The notes: generated from the sequence alone by a model not told the origin. 51,028 nucleotides of DNA from CAYYNQ01 sp964473105 (GCA_964473105.1 CAYYNQ010000035.1:1-51028); one strand, 5' to 3'. Counted from the first letter of the stretch, positions 18,844 through 27,978 are shown. A program made the numbers and translations.

Positions 18844-19216
18844 TGGATCCAATGGCGTGACTCGAATCTGGTCGGAACCGGGTTGGAAGGTGGCCATTTC
18901 AGATTACGTAGACAATGAACACAAAGATTTTCTGGATGTGGCTTCAACAATGCACCCTACTTTTCTGGAATACGTCATAAGATCTTCTATTTCATGCTTA
19001 TATATGTATATTTAGCTCCGATCCGACATAATTATACACCGCTTTGTCCGATTCTCCTGCCGGGCCCGAAATTCATGAATGAGTTGACATTGGACCCCTT
19101 TTCAGACGAGCCTGATCACGGGTTGTTCGACATAACACGGTCTCACCTACCAGCGACCACCCTGTGAATCAAACCCGTGGCCGCTGTCCCTATTGAATAC
19201 GCTGGAGGTAAAGCCG
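18844..19216. other. Intergenic region, 373 bases
   Basis: No gene-like frame. It contains an AT-rich patch around 19000-19035 and a perfect TTGACA at 19084-19089, but no matching -10 box follows at the right distance. The ribosome-binding site GGAGG (19204-19208) of the next gene lies at its end. I see nothing else. Confidence 0.5.
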
Positions 19217-19888
19217 ATGAAGAAGCATATCATGCCGGTCCATGAGGCCGGTCCATCTCTGATTATCCTATCGATAATGTCCCCGCTGATTGTGCTCGTG
19301 TTGGTGGGCTGCAGCCCAGCGGTCGAGAAAAGTTCGTCTTTCAAGGCCGCTGTAAATCAGGTTGAACGTATCGATGAGGACCTGAAAATGGGATTGAACC
19401 GGCTGGGTCGCCTCGACAACAGCCTTGACTCCATGAACACGCAGATTAATAAACTGCATCGCAAATGGGAGCGCGTATCTCCCGACAAAATTGCGGCGCT
19501 GGAACAACGTCTCGACACGATCGAGCAGTCTCTTGACACAAATCTCAATACCCTAGTCGCATTAAACAAGCGCCTTGACAATATGGCCAAAGAGAACCTC
19601 AAGCAGGTGGCTTTCAAAAAAAAGGCGAAGGAATCAACCGGAAGGGTGGAAGCCCGGATTAAACCAGAAAACAAGCCAACCGATCGCAAGGCACCCCGGA
19701 AAGTTGCCTTGGCTGAAGCTCAAGCCACAAAGCCGTCGGGTTTCTATTATACCCTGAAACAAGGGGAGTCCATCAACGATGTGGCCTCACGTTACGAAAC
19801 CACCCCCTCCAACCTTCAGAAAATTAATCGTTTCCCCAAAGGCCGGATGGTCATGGCGGGTACACAAATCTATATCCCGCGCCGATAG
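19217..19888 (+). CDS. LysM-domain lipoprotein with a coiled-coil stalk
   Basis: The open frame extends to a TTG at 19193, but ATG 19217 has GGAGG eight bases before it and is the likelier start (223 aa). The N-terminus is a lipoprotein signal with lipobox LVGC (Cys32 from this start). Residues ~45-130 are a coiled coil with regular Leu/Ile spacing and DTIEQSLDT / LNTLVALNKRLDN repeats. A Lys/Pro-rich linker follows, then one C-terminal LysM domain (YYTLKQGESINDVASRYETTPSNLQKINRF). It probably tethers a membrane to peptidoglycan. The partner protein is unknown. Confidence 0.85.
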   Translation: MKKHIMPVHEAGPSLIILSIMSPLIVLVLVGCSPAVEKSSSFKAAVNQVERIDEDLKMGLNRLGRLDNSLDSMNTQINKLHRKWERVSPDKIAALEQRLDTIEQSLDTNLNTLVALNKRLDNMAKENLKQVAFKKKAKESTGRVEARIKPENKPTDRKAPRKVALAEAQATKPSGFYYTLKQGESINDVASRYETTPSNLQKINRFPKGRMVMAGTQIYIPRR

Positions 19889-19984
19889 AGTGAAGCATCA
19901 TTTGGTGGATTGCTGGCACTTGCCATCCGACCCCGGGTAAAAACCTCAGAAAAGGCCTGATCTTGAGCCCGCCGCCGGTTCCGC

Positions 19985-21550
19985 TCACATTGCCCCGTAT
20001 CCGCTCACCACGACGAACACCGTCCTGAGCAAAATCTTGAAATCCAGCATTAGAGACCAGTTGTCGATATAGTCCAGATCGAGTTTCATCCAAGTGTCGA
20101 ACGAAAGGTGATTTCTGCCACTAACCTGCCAAAGGCAAGTCAAACCAGGTTTCATGGAAAGCCTGCGACGCTGCCACCGGTCATATTTATCGATCTCCTG
20201 CGGCAGCGGTGGACGGGGGCCCACCAGTGACATGTCCCCCTTCATCACATTCCACAACTGCGGAAATTCATCGATCGAGTACTTACGGATAAACCGACCG
20301 AACAGGGTCACCCTGGGATCATCCCGTATCTTGAATATAGGGCCCTCCTGCTCATTCATGAACTCCAGTTCTTCGCGCAGCTGGTCCGCACCCACATGCA
20401 TCGATCTAAACTTCCAGCACGTGAACCGGCGACCGTTCAGTCCACAGCGCGTCTGGCCATAGAAAACGGGTTCCCCCACCCGTGAAGTGACCCGTATGAT
20501 GATTGCGATAATGGCCAGCGGAACGAACAGCAGGATCAGCAGGATCATTGCCGCAACACGGTCAAAAGCATATTTGAACAGCAGAGCCGGACCGATGTCT
20601 CGCGTCGACCAATATGAGAGAACCGGAATGTCCTCAAACCGATCCATGACTGGCCGGGCAATGGTCGTGGGGAAAAAATTCAAGGGAAGATGGGCACGAA
20701 CTCCCATCTCCTCGCATACCTCCATCAATGGTCGAAGCTGCTCAAGGCTTGTCGAACCGGGCAGCATGATGACCTCATCAATGGATGTTCTCCATAACAA
20801 CGATGGAGCCCCATCGAGGTCTGAGAAGACGGGGGTTTCACAAACATCGCTTTGATCGCACAGTCCAGCCTCTGGAATCGATTCAGGCCTGAATGACAAT
20901 CCCTGCAACTCAGGACGATCCGTAATGATCCCCTTAATTCGAAGGCCCCATAACGGATGGTTCGCAATCAGTTGCGCAAATTCCTCCAAGGGTCTCCCAG
21001 AACCCACCAGTAAAACACGCCGATAATTCAAGCCACGGCGGCGGATCAGTTCCAAAAACTTCCGCAGCAGATATGTCTTGATAATCAGAAACACGAATAT
21101 CATGCACATTGTCAGCATGAACATTGCTCTCGATGTTTTTTCAACATCCGGTGTATTCAACTCAATATTCAGAAGGATCTGCATGATGCTAGTCCCCCAG
21201 CTTCGAAGGTTCCCGCCCATCAAAGTATCCGTCGTGATCAGGATAAGCGTGGCTTCCACACAGGCGATACCGATCCACTTCATCTGGTCACGTGTCCGCG
21301 TGCGGACACGGATCGATTGATAGATCCCATGGAACGACATGGCCAAGATCATCACCACCGGATATGCCACTACCAACCATAGATACTGGGATATATGTCC
21401 CGGCTTGATGATGTTGGGGATGATATACTCGCTGAGCAGCTGGCGAATCCAGTCTGCGACCAGAATCGCCAGCGCACACAGGGTAATATCAAGCAAGATG
21501 GAGACTTGGCGCAGGGTATATTGATTTTCTCTTAACATAATCTCTATCAA
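19985..21550 (-). CDS. Polyprenyl-phosphate sugar-1-phosphate transferase (WbaP/exopolysaccharide type)
   Basis: This 521-aa enzyme moves a sugar-1-phosphate from a nucleotide sugar to undecaprenyl phosphate, the first step of exopolysaccharide or O-antigen repeat synthesis. Residues 1-170 hold about four to five membrane helices. Residues ~180-320 look like the nucleotide/CoA-binding-like domain of long family members. The C-terminal 200 residues are the catalytic Bac_transf domain: one membrane helix, then PVFYGQTRCGLNGRRFTCWKFRSM, a DDPRVTLFGRFIRKYSIDEFPQLWNV stretch and SLVGPRPPLP, and finally KPGLTCLWQVSGRN. ATG at codon 5 (MLRENQ) is an alternative start. The sugar is not predictable. 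Confidence 0.9.
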   Translation of the reverse strand: MIEIMLRENQYTLRQVSILLDITLCALAILVADWIRQLLSEYIIPNIIKPGHISQYLWLVVAYPVVMILAMSFHGIYQSIRVRTRTRDQMKWIGIACVEATLILITTDTLMGGNLRSWGTSIMQILLNIELNTPDVEKTSRAMFMLTMCMIFVFLIIKTYLLRKFLELIRRRGLNYRRVLLVGSGRPLEEFAQLIANHPLWGLRIKGIITDRPELQGLSFRPESIPEAGLCDQSDVCETPVFSDLDGAPSLLWRTSIDEVIMLPGSTSLEQLRPLMEVCEEMGVRAHLPLNFFPTTIARPVMDRFEDIPVLSYWSTRDIGPALLFKYAFDRVAAMILLILLFVPLAIIAIIIRVTSRVGEPVFYGQTRCGLNGRRFTCWKFRSMHVGADQLREELEFMNEQEGPIFKIRDDPRVTLFGRFIRKYSIDEFPQLWNVMKGDMSLVGPRPPLPQEIDKYDRWQRRRLSMKPGLTCLWQVSGRNHLSFDTWMKLDLDYIDNWSLMLDFKILLRTVFVVVSGYGAM

Positions 21551-21759
21551 CCTCGTGATATGGGGTTCCCAATCTCACGCAAGGATTTTTGGCTCATCAT
21601 AACCTGAAGGGACGGAAGATATTAAGCCCTGAACAGCTCATATTGAATTAATAGTTATGGCCCGAGTTGAAACTGATTCACTCAAAATGGACTGGCATGG
21701 GCATTGGTATCGGAAGGAACCATGTAAAAATCCATGGGAATACTGACCAACAAACCTGA

Positions 21760-22137
21760 TCATGAAAACAAACCCTCCAATAGCTCCGGGGGACGGGCGA
21801 TCACCGCACGCCCCCCGCAAACCACCAGTGGCCGTTGAAGCAGAACCGGATTCTCAACAATTGCCCGAACCAGTTCATTTTCATCATCCTGATCCTTCAG
21901 GCCCAGTTCCCTGAACACAGGCTCCGTATCCCGTATCATCTCCCGGATGGGCACACCCAGCAATCCGGCAAGCTCTTTGATCCTTCGGGCTCTAGGCGGC
22001 CGCTCAAGATAGTCAATGACTTCGGGATGAACCCCCAATTCACGAATCATCCCCAACACCTTCCGGCTCTTCGAACACCTTGGGTTATGGTAAATCATGC
22101 ACGACCTATCCATGCCTATCATCCTTTCCACATTCAC
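21760..22137 (-). CDS. ArsC-family (glutaredoxin-fold) arsenate reductase-like protein
   Basis: A 125-aa ArsC-type protein. The catalytic Cys is in IYHNPRCSKSRKVL, the family pattern NPxCxxSR. The substrate-binding arginine region is in LLQRPLVVCGGRAVIARPPE, which matches the QRP(I/L)V...RP(P/S)E end of ArsC. Arsenate reduction is possible, but many members (YfgD/Spx-related) have other or unknown roles, and there is no arsR, arsB or acr3 nearby. It follows osmC by 36 bases on the minus strand, so a thiol or redox-stress role is as likely as arsenic resistance. Start could also be the ATG at codon 6 or 9. Confidence 0.85.
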   Translation of the reverse strand: MNVERMIGMDRSCMIYHNPRCSKSRKVLGMIRELGVHPEVIDYLERPPRARRIKELAGLLGVPIREMIRDTEPVFRELGLKDQDDENELVRAIVENPVLLQRPLVVCGGRAVIARPPELLEGLFS

Positions 22138-22173
22138 CCGTCCCGGTCAGCACACATTCAAAAACCCAACCCC

Positions 22174-22644
22174 TCACGATTCGACAATTGTTCTTATCTC
22201 GGTTCTGACCGAATTCGCGAGGAAACACTCTTGGTGCGCCCGGTCGTGTAACTTGATCAGTTCCTCGCGACAAGGTCGTTCGCCCTCGCCGAAAACAATA
22301 TCAGGATGCAGGTCAACACGCATCAGGACGGGCCTTCCGCTTTCACCTTTCTCGAGATAACCCGTTGCATGGTCGATATAACTCGTAACCACGATCTTCT
22401 TCATCGCGCAGATCGCCAGAAACGTCAGCATGTGGCAACTCGATAACGAGGCGACATAGGCCTGTTCTGGATCCACCTGATCAGGATCCCCCAAATAATC
22501 CTCCGCAGCTGATGCATTGACCTGCACACGGCCTGAAAAATCCCAGGTATGATTTCGAGTATACGTCTTATAATGGAATTCACTCCCATCACTCTTCCAG
22601 TTAAGTGTGACCTTGTGTTCCGACATGATTTGTGAAGCCCCCAA
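22174..22644 (-). CDS. OsmC/Ohr-family peroxiredoxin-like protein
   Basis: OsmC-type proteins reduce organic peroxides with two redox cysteines. Here one is in SLSSCHMLTFLAICAMKK and the second in AHQECFLANSVRT, the spacing and surroundings of the family, with the conserved Glu/Arg network partly visible (DPEQAYVASLSSCH). The protein is 156 aa from 22644, or 150 aa from the likelier ATG at 22626 (MSEHKVTLNW). It heads a two-gene unit with the ArsC-like protein, consistent with an oxidative-stress pair. Confidence 0.9.
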   Translation of the reverse strand: MGASQIMSEHKVTLNWKSDGSEFHYKTYTRNHTWDFSGRVQVNASAAEDYLGDPDQVDPEQAYVASLSSCHMLTFLAICAMKKIVVTSYIDHATGYLEKGESGRPVLMRVDLHPDIVFGEGERPCREELIKLHDRAHQECFLANSVRTEIRTIVES

Positions 22645-23109
22645 TCTTATGGGTCAAATATACAGATGCAGACCCGTCTATCCAATCGGCATCTTGTCCA
22701 GATATCCCCCCGGCGCAAGAGAAACCGGCCACATCCTACCAAAACATAACCTGAAAATGGGGATCATACCTTCCCTTGCCTTGAGACTCCTGCGGGTTGG
22801 ACCCCAAATTAACGGCTAGACCTCGGCAAATGCTCGATTTCCAAAAACAGACCTCTTCCGGCCTGATTAAACACAGTATCCAAGGTTGGCGTGAAAGTCA
22901 GAGCATCGATCTGATTTGGGTTTCAAAACCAGCCCAAACAATCAATAATAATATATTTAAGTCGTGTATTATCAATTATATAACGAGTCATATCTCCCGA
23001 AAGACAAGACACAAGACAAATCTGTAGTATACCTCGCAGGGGATTCTTCCAAGCCTTGGATAAATTTATCTATTGTTTTATTTAATTAGATAACTAATTT
23101 ATTATATTA
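22645..23109. other. Intergenic region, 465 bases, increasingly AT-rich toward gntR
   Basis: Separates osmC (minus) from gntR (plus). No gene. A small hairpin can form between TTTGGG (22915-22920) and CCCAAA (22933-22938). The last ~170 bases are markedly AT-rich compared with the rest of the window and hold the regulator's own promoter/operator region. Confidence 0.5.
23084..23099. promoter_or_regulatory. Palindromic operator candidate of the GntR regulator
   Basis: AATTAG (23084-23089), ATAA, CTAATT (23094-23099): perfect six-base arms ten bases before the gntR ATG. A weak promoter TTGGAT (23056-23061), 17 bases, TATTTA (23079-23084) would place the transcript start inside it, which suits autorepression. 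The gene lacks a Shine-Dalgarno sequence at this start, so the leader would be very short. Confidence 0.4.
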
Positions 23110-23493
23110 ATGTGTGCTCAATTGCCCCTCCATATCGATAAGACCACCGGAATGCCGGTCTATATCCAGTTCGTCGAGCAGATCCACCTACTTATTCATC
23201 AGGGAAAACTCCGTCCTGGTAGATTGATGCCCACGGTCCGGAGCCTCGCTATCGATCTCGGTATCAATGTAAACACTGTCACTCGCGCCTACCACGATCT
23301 CCAAAACGAGGGGATCCTGCGGCTAGAACGTGGTGTGGGGACGTTTGTCACCGATAACCCCGGCACCATGGCCCGAAAAAGTGAAATGAGGAAAATCGAA
23401 CAACGAATCATCGAAATCATCCGAATTGCGAAAGATTCTGGTATTAGTAACCGTGAAATTGCCCAACTGATTGGGACATACTGGAGGAAGTGA
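23110..23493 (+). CDS. GntR-family transcriptional regulator, YtrA-like
   Basis: A 127-aa regulator with an N-terminal winged helix (PVYIQFVEQIHLLIHQGKLRPGRLMPTVRSLAIDLGINVNTVTRAYHDLQNEGILRLERGVGTFV) and only ~45 residues after it. This is the architecture of the short YtrA subgroup, which often controls ABC transporters in the same operon. No ABC transporter follows here; the next gene is the unknown protein at 23597. The C-terminal part (IIRIAKDSGISNREIAQLIGTYWRK) is helical, as in dimerisation regions. Confidence 0.92.
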   Translation: MCAQLPLHIDKTTGMPVYIQFVEQIHLLIHQGKLRPGRLMPTVRSLAIDLGINVNTVTRAYHDLQNEGILRLERGVGTFVTDNPGTMARKSEMRKIEQRIIEIIRIAKDSGISNREIAQLIGTYWRK

Positions 23494-23596
23494 TAATAAA
23501 ATGGATCGATTGAAGAAAACAGAACGCCCGGATTATGAGAACCCACACAACTGACACCCGTGGAACCATAATGAAACATAAAAAGGATTCGCACCG

Positions 23597-24109
23597 ATGA
23601 ACCCCGTTTCCTCCATCTCGGCAGAAGAGCTTTACAAACAAGAACTAACATTGGATCCGGGTGTTAAAGGAACCTGCTTTCCCTTTTTCAACCAGTGCGG
23701 AATCATCCAATACCACCTCGTCCTGCGAGAAAACGACCTGACGATGTATGTTCTGCAGGCGAAGCCATGCATGATAAAAACGACCCGACCCATGGGAATA
23801 AGGATCGAACCCCAACAGCTTTCCACCAGTGGACTTTTCAACGACCACTACCACCAACTGAAGCAACTATGGCATTACGACCCCTGGTGGTTACTTAAGG
23901 AACCGGATTATCGTAACCACTGGGCCGTTCCCCAACTCAAAGCAACCAACTGCGTCGATCTTATGCCCAAAGTCAAAATGCTGCATTATACCCTGGACCT
24001 CACAAGAATTCGCTCGTCCAGTCACGAGAATAACAACATGGAAGACTGGGACCGTAACTTGCTCCCGGTTAAGCCTGAGCAACTCAACATTCCGATTCCG
24101 TCCACATAG
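23597..24109 (+). CDS. Unknown 170-aa protein downstream of the GntR regulator
   Basis: Not recognised. No signal peptide or membrane helix. It is rich in His, Trp, Tyr and Gln, with the clusters NDHYHQLKQLWHYDPWWLLKE and FNQCGIIQYHLVL, and a Pro-rich end. AAAGGA lies about 12 bases before ATG 23597. It starts 103 bases after gntR on the same strand. A ten-codon frame (23571-23600) ends with its TGA overlapping this ATG, which could couple translation but may be chance. No frame on the other strand is more convincing. It may be the regulated partner of the GntR protein. Confidence 0.5.
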   Translation: MNPVSSISAEELYKQELTLDPGVKGTCFPFFNQCGIIQYHLVLRENDLTMYVLQAKPCMIKTTRPMGIRIEPQQLSTSGLFNDHYHQLKQLWHYDPWWLLKEPDYRNHWAVPQLKATNCVDLMPKVKMLHYTLDLTRIRSSSHENNNMEDWDRNLLPVKPEQLNIPIPST

Positions 24110-24200
24110 CCCGTCCGACCATCCTGAAGGGACGACAGGCAGATCCAGAGCAAGAACATTCCTGATATTGGTGAAAGCCCATGCATACTCAGGGAGAATC

Positions 24201-25055
24201 CTACACAAGGTTCCCCTCTGATAACGGAAACCCATCCTGGTCCTGTTGCCAATCGCATCCGAGCAATTCCTTGACGGCCGACCGGCCCTCCTCACCCAAT
24301 GTGAGGGAAAAATTGTTCACATAAAGGCCGATATGCTGGTCGATGACCTGATCCTGCATGGCCTGAGCATGATGACGGACAAAATCGCGGCTTATCAGCG
24401 GATGTTGCAAAGCATATTCCACACTTTCACGAAGAAATCGGTTGAACAAAACACGTTGTGACAGGGGAATACGCCGGTGCATGACAATCCCGCCGAGGGG
24501 AATGGGCAATCCCGTCTTTTTTTCCCAGAAATCACCCAAGTCCATCATAGACTCTAGGCCCTTCTCGCGGTAAGTGAAACGACCTTCGTGAATAATCAGT
24601 CCTGCATCGCAGCAACCTTCGACCACAGCATCTTCAATATCGGAAAAAACCATCTCTTCGGCAATCTTCCATTCCGGAAATGCCTTGCATAATAGCATGA
24701 ATGCCGTTGTCAGACGCCCGGGAATTGCAACCCGCGCAGATTGCATTCGCCCGACAACTGTCGGGTCACGTGCAACCAACAAGGGACCACAGCCTCGACC
24801 CAATGCACCGCCGCTGTCGAGCAGGACATAATCTTTTACAATATGAGGAAGAACCGCAATGCTGATCTTGGATACATCATAAAGCCCCCTAAGGGTCGCT
24901 CGATTGAGCGCCTCCACATCATCCAGAACAAGGTCGATCTCGAAATCCTTCTGATTCAACCGCTGATTCACAAGTGCATCAAAGATGAATGTGTCATTCG
25001 GACACGGAGAAATGGCAACACTGAGTTTCATCTGATCATCCGTTGATACAGCCAT
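24201..25055 (-). CDS. mqnD: 1,4-dihydroxy-6-naphthoate synthase MqnD
   Basis: MqnD acts in the futalosine pathway of menaquinone synthesis, turning cyclic dehypoxanthine futalosine into 1,4-dihydroxy-6-naphthoate. The 284-aa protein begins with the signature VAISPCPNDTFIFDAL and contains DVSKISIAVLPHI, the GRGCGPLLVA strand, AIPGRLTTAFMLL and the catalytic-type IIHEGRFTY segment, all typical. ATG 25055 (GAGAGGG seven bases before) and ATG 25031 are both possible starts. It follows mqnB on the minus strand after 220 bases. mqnA, mqnC and mqnE are not in the window. Confidence 0.95.
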   Translation of the reverse strand: MAVSTDDQMKLSVAISPCPNDTFIFDALVNQRLNQKDFEIDLVLDDVEALNRATLRGLYDVSKISIAVLPHIVKDYVLLDSGGALGRGCGPLLVARDPTVVGRMQSARVAIPGRLTTAFMLLCKAFPEWKIAEEMVFSDIEDAVVEGCCDAGLIIHEGRFTYREKGLESMMDLGDFWEKKTGLPIPLGGIVMHRRIPLSQRVLFNRFLRESVEYALQHPLISRDFVRHHAQAMQDQVIDQHIGLYVNNFSLTLGEEGRSAVKELLGCDWQQDQDGFPLSEGNLV

Positions 25056-25266
25056 TCATTGGCCCTCTCAGGGTCGGTCTTCGCAATTGCAACCGAGGAA
25101 ACAAAATGTTGCAGAAAATAATCTTATCCATTGGAAACGGCATCCTGTAAGAACAGATCAGATCACGCCGGCTCTGCGAAACCAGCACGAACATCCCTCC
25201 GCGGTTAAAACCCCTCTGCCCCTCCATCACCTGCAGGACACATCCGTGCCTGGTTGCGATTGCCAT
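25036..25266 (-). CDS. Possible small protein between mqnB and mqnD
   Basis: A 76-codon frame begins 8 bases after the mqnB stop and overlaps the mqnD start by 20 bases, so it exactly bridges the only gap in this pair. Upstream is only a weak GAGAG. The sequence (Arg/Pro/Cys-rich, no motif) resembles nothing I know. It may be a chance frame; the bridging position is the only argument for it. Confidence 0.25.
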   Translation of the reverse strand: MAIATRHGCVLQVMEGQRGFNRGGMFVLVSQSRRDLICSYRMPFPMDKIIFCNILFPRLQLRRPTLRGPMNGCING

Positions 25267-25274
25267 GATGCTCT

Positions 25275-26039
25275 CTAATCGCTATGTCCTGTCAATTCAT
25301 CCATTACTGCCGATGCTACGTCACATAACCCGCGAATAGCCAGCGGGATATCCCATGCCTCCCGGTTGCGTCGCTCCACCTGATTCGAAATGGCGCGAAG
25401 CTGAACACAGCGCACTCCGGCCATCCGACATGCATAGAAAAATGCCGCACCTTCCATATTCTCGATATGCGGATTGTATTTTTGGACAACAGACTGAATC
25501 GATATTTCACTGCCGTGCGCACGGTTGACGCTGATTGAACATACTTTAGGTAATTCATCAAGAGCCTTGAGTTCACACGGATACGGCTTGAGTCGCCCAC
25601 CGGACCAGGGCTCCCTGTCCGGATCCGTCAATCCCAGTTCAAATACATCGTGAAAGGTATCGCCTTCCTCTACGCCTAGATCGGCAATCCGCTCATCAGT
25701 GACCTGAACAACTGATCCAATCGTATATGCTTCAACAAAACTCCCGGCAATACCCAGTTGTATCGCAAAGGCGCAGGTCCGTGTTGCAAGCATCCGACCT
25801 AGATGACAGGCGGTCGCCATCATACCGGTCCCGGCGACCAAGATCCCGAACTCGAGACCTGATCCCCTCCAACTGCAGATGCGAATCTCACCATCGGCCC
25901 AATCCTCAGTCGACAAACCTGTCGCACGAATGAAGGGCTCGATCTCACGAACCGTCGCTGATATGACCAAAATTCTCAGGCCGGGACCGGATTGCTTCCC
26001 CGATAGGTTTGTGCATGCATGCGGATTCAATTCATTCAT
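25275..26039 (-). CDS. mqnB: Futalosine hydrolase MqnB
   Basis: A nucleoside phosphorylase-fold enzyme that removes hypoxanthine from futalosine in the alternative menaquinone route. At 254 aa it has the MTA/SAH-nucleosidase-like layout: LRILVISATVREIEPF at the start, GTGMMATACHLGRML, IQLGIAGSF, and the active-site segment NPHIENMEGAAFFYACRMAGVRCVQLRAISNQVERRNREAWDI with the conserved ENMEGA and RAISN motifs typical of MqnB. The pairing with mqnD confirms the assignment. It points to menaquinone as the quinone of the cytochrome complex at 41-43 kb. Confidence 0.93.
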   Translation of the reverse strand: MNELNPHACTNLSGKQSGPGLRILVISATVREIEPFIRATGLSTEDWADGEIRICSWRGSGLEFGILVAGTGMMATACHLGRMLATRTCAFAIQLGIAGSFVEAYTIGSVVQVTDERIADLGVEEGDTFHDVFELGLTDPDREPWSGGRLKPYPCELKALDELPKVCSISVNRAHGSEISIQSVVQKYNPHIENMEGAAFFYACRMAGVRCVQLRAISNQVERRNREAWDIPLAIRGLCDVASAVMDELTGHSD

Positions 26040-26226
26040 GAAATACAGGTCACAAGATATTCCGGGATCTTCGTGTAGCCTCCGCCTGTCCGTTTTTCAT
26101 CACGGCCAGATCGGTCTCTGACATAAAACTGACGGGTTCAATTGTATACCGATGGACGACACCATTGCAACTGATGCTGGCGGGAAATTAAGTCCCGGTC
26201 ATTCCGAATTTGCCTATCACCGGCTG

Positions 26227-26255
26227 TTGAACTTATCCATTTTACCTGAAATAAT
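26227..26255 (+). promoter_or_regulatory. Sigma-70-like promoter candidate
   Basis: TTGAAC (26227-26232), a 17-base spacer, AATAAT (26250-26255). It would start transcription near 26262, about 43 bases before the thioredoxin-fold gene, which then has AGGAG before its ATG. It matches the consensus in four and five of six positions. Confidence 0.45.
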
Positions 26256-26304
26256 GAGTCATTAAAATCCCACTCGGGTCAATATCAATTTCAGGAGATC
26301 AATC

Positions 26305-26865
26305 ATGGCCTTAACCGAATCAACCATGCTGCCCCTGGGTACCGCGGCCCCGGACTTCGAACTTCCCGGGACGGATGGCAAGACATATACGCTTGATAGT
26401 TTCTCCGGGGCAAAGGCCCTGATGATTGTCTTTACATGCAACCACTGCCCCTATGCGCTAGCTTTTGAAAATCGGCTCATTGCGATTGCAGGGGACTTTG
26501 CTGATAGAGGACTGTCCACCCTGTTCATCTGCAGTAACGATGAGAAGAATTTTCCCGACGATTCATTCGTGAAGATGAAGGAACATGCCGAGGAAAAGTC
26601 GTTTCCCTTTCCCTACTGTCAAGACGCCAGCCAGAATGTGGCACGATCATATGACGCGGCCTGCACACCCGATCCATACCTCTTCAACAGCGAGGGGATA
26701 CTTGTCTATCGTGGACGCGTTGACGACAACTGGGAGGATCCTGACAAAGCGGTTCATCACGACCTAAGGAATGCAGTAGAGGCGGCCCTCCAGAATAAGC
26801 CGGGTCTGCCCAAACAGCATGCTTCTCTCGGTTGCAACATCAAATGGTTGCGTAAAAAAACCTGA
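26305..26865 (+). CDS. Thioredoxin-fold redox protein (AhpC/TSA-like, CNHC type)
   Basis: A 186-aa protein of the peroxiredoxin/thiol-disulfide group. APDFELPGTDGKTYTLDSFSGAKALMIVF leads into the redox motif C45-N-H-C48-P. This CNHCPY form is seen in a widespread group annotated as thioredoxin-family or AhpC/TSA proteins. No signal peptide, so it is cytoplasmic. A good AGGAG precedes the start. The M19 peptidase gene starts 6 bases after it, so the two are cotranscribed. The substrate is unknown. Confidence 0.88.
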   Translation: MALTESTMLPLGTAAPDFELPGTDGKTYTLDSFSGAKALMIVFTCNHCPYALAFENRLIAIAGDFADRGLSTLFICSNDEKNFPDDSFVKMKEHAEEKSFPFPYCQDASQNVARSYDAACTPDPYLFNSEGILVYRGRVDDNWEDPDKAVHHDLRNAVEAALQNKPGLPKQHASLGCNIKWLRKKT

Positions 26866-26871
26866 TGATCC

Positions 26872-27978
26872 ATGAATAGCGGAACAATCTGGTTTGACGG
26901 ACATTTGGACCTGGCTTGGCTTGCTGTTCGCAACAGGGACATGACAGCCAGCCTGAATTCCCTGCTTGCAAAAGATAATCCATCTGCCTGCGGGGAAACG
27001 GCGTGGCCACCGGCGGTCACATTACCAGCACTTGAGGAGGGGGGAGTGCGTTACGTGATGGGTACCTTGTTTACATGCCCGCATGTTGACAGAGATAGCC
27101 CCCGGGGGCCTGAACATTTCCCTCCGGGTGATCACGAGGCAGCACACTATTGTGCCCTCAAACAGATGAACTGGTATCACAAGCAGACTGAGACAGGTGG
27201 TTATCTGAACTGGTTCCCAACGGGTGAGCCGGAATCGGCTACTGGAGATGGGAGAATCCAGCTGATCCTGCTCATGGAGAATGCCTCTCCAATCCGCAGC
27301 CCTGAGGAAGTTTCATGGTGGGTGAACCAAGGATTATCAGCAGTTGGGATGACATGGAACACTTCATCACAATATGCCGGCGGATGCTGTAGCAATAACG
27401 GATTGAGTGATGCAGGACGATGTCTCGTAAGGGCCCTCGACTTATGCCACATTGTCCATGACCTATCACATCTAAGCCAACGATCCACCGAGGAATTGCT
27501 CGGGATGTCCCCGGGAACAATAATGGCATCTCATTCTAACTGCAGGGCACTCACCGGGACCGGCGGCGTGAATGACACACAGAGGCATTTATCCGACGAG
27601 ACTATTCGGGAGGTCGGTCGCCGCCGGGGCATGATCGGCCTTAATCTCTACCACCGGTTTATCTGTTACAGTGCCGATGCGGGGCGACGCCCCGCCGTCG
27701 GTGATCTGGTTGACCATGCGGAACGAATATGCGACATAACTGGAAACCGTCTTACCGTCGGGCTGGGCAGCGACATGGATGGTGGATTTCCCGCAGATGA
27801 GATGTGCCAAGGGATCGCGAACCATACAGATCTCAACCGTGTGACCGACAGCCTGTCCCAACGGGGCTGGAGCGACACGGATATTGAAGGATTTACATAT
27901 CAGAACTGGCTGAGATTCTGGAACCGATCAGGTCCGAATCGAAACAGATCCAATATTGTTCTTCAGAAGAATGGATAG
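26872..27978 (+). CDS. Membrane dipeptidase family (peptidase M19)
   Basis: M19 enzymes are zinc dipeptidases that cleave dipeptides, some with a D-residue. The 368-aa protein has metal ligands His11 and Asp13 (DGHLD), the bridging Glu region (LILLMENASPI, where E replaces the usual MEG pattern in the same place), His in DLSHLS and in MASHSN, and the late GLGSDMDGGF motif. No signal peptide is visible, so it is likely cytoplasmic despite the family name. It is coupled to the thioredoxin-fold gene. The exact substrate is unknown; a role in peptide or wall turnover is plausible. Confidence 0.88.
   Translation: MNSGTIWFDGHLDLAWLAVRNRDMTASLNSLLAKDNPSACGETAWPPAVTLPALEEGGVRYVMGTLFTCPHVDRDSPRGPEHFPPGDHEAAHYCALKQMNWYHKQTETGGYLNWFPTGEPESATGDGRIQLILLMENASPIRSPEEVSWWVNQGLSAVGMTWNTSSQYAGGCCSNNGLSDAGRCLVRALDLCHIVHDLSHLSQRSTEELLGMSPGTIMASHSNCRALTGTGGVNDTQRHLSDETIREVGRRRGMIGLNLYHRFICYSADAGRRPAVGDLVDHAERICDITGNRLTVGLGSDMDGGFPADEMCQGIANHTDLNRVTDSLSQRGWSDTDIEGFTYQNWLRFWNRSGPNRNRSNIVLQKNG

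Noticed and set aside
19084..19089. Perfect TTGACA as a promoter of the LysM lipoprotein
   Set aside because: No reasonable -10 box follows at 16-18 bases.
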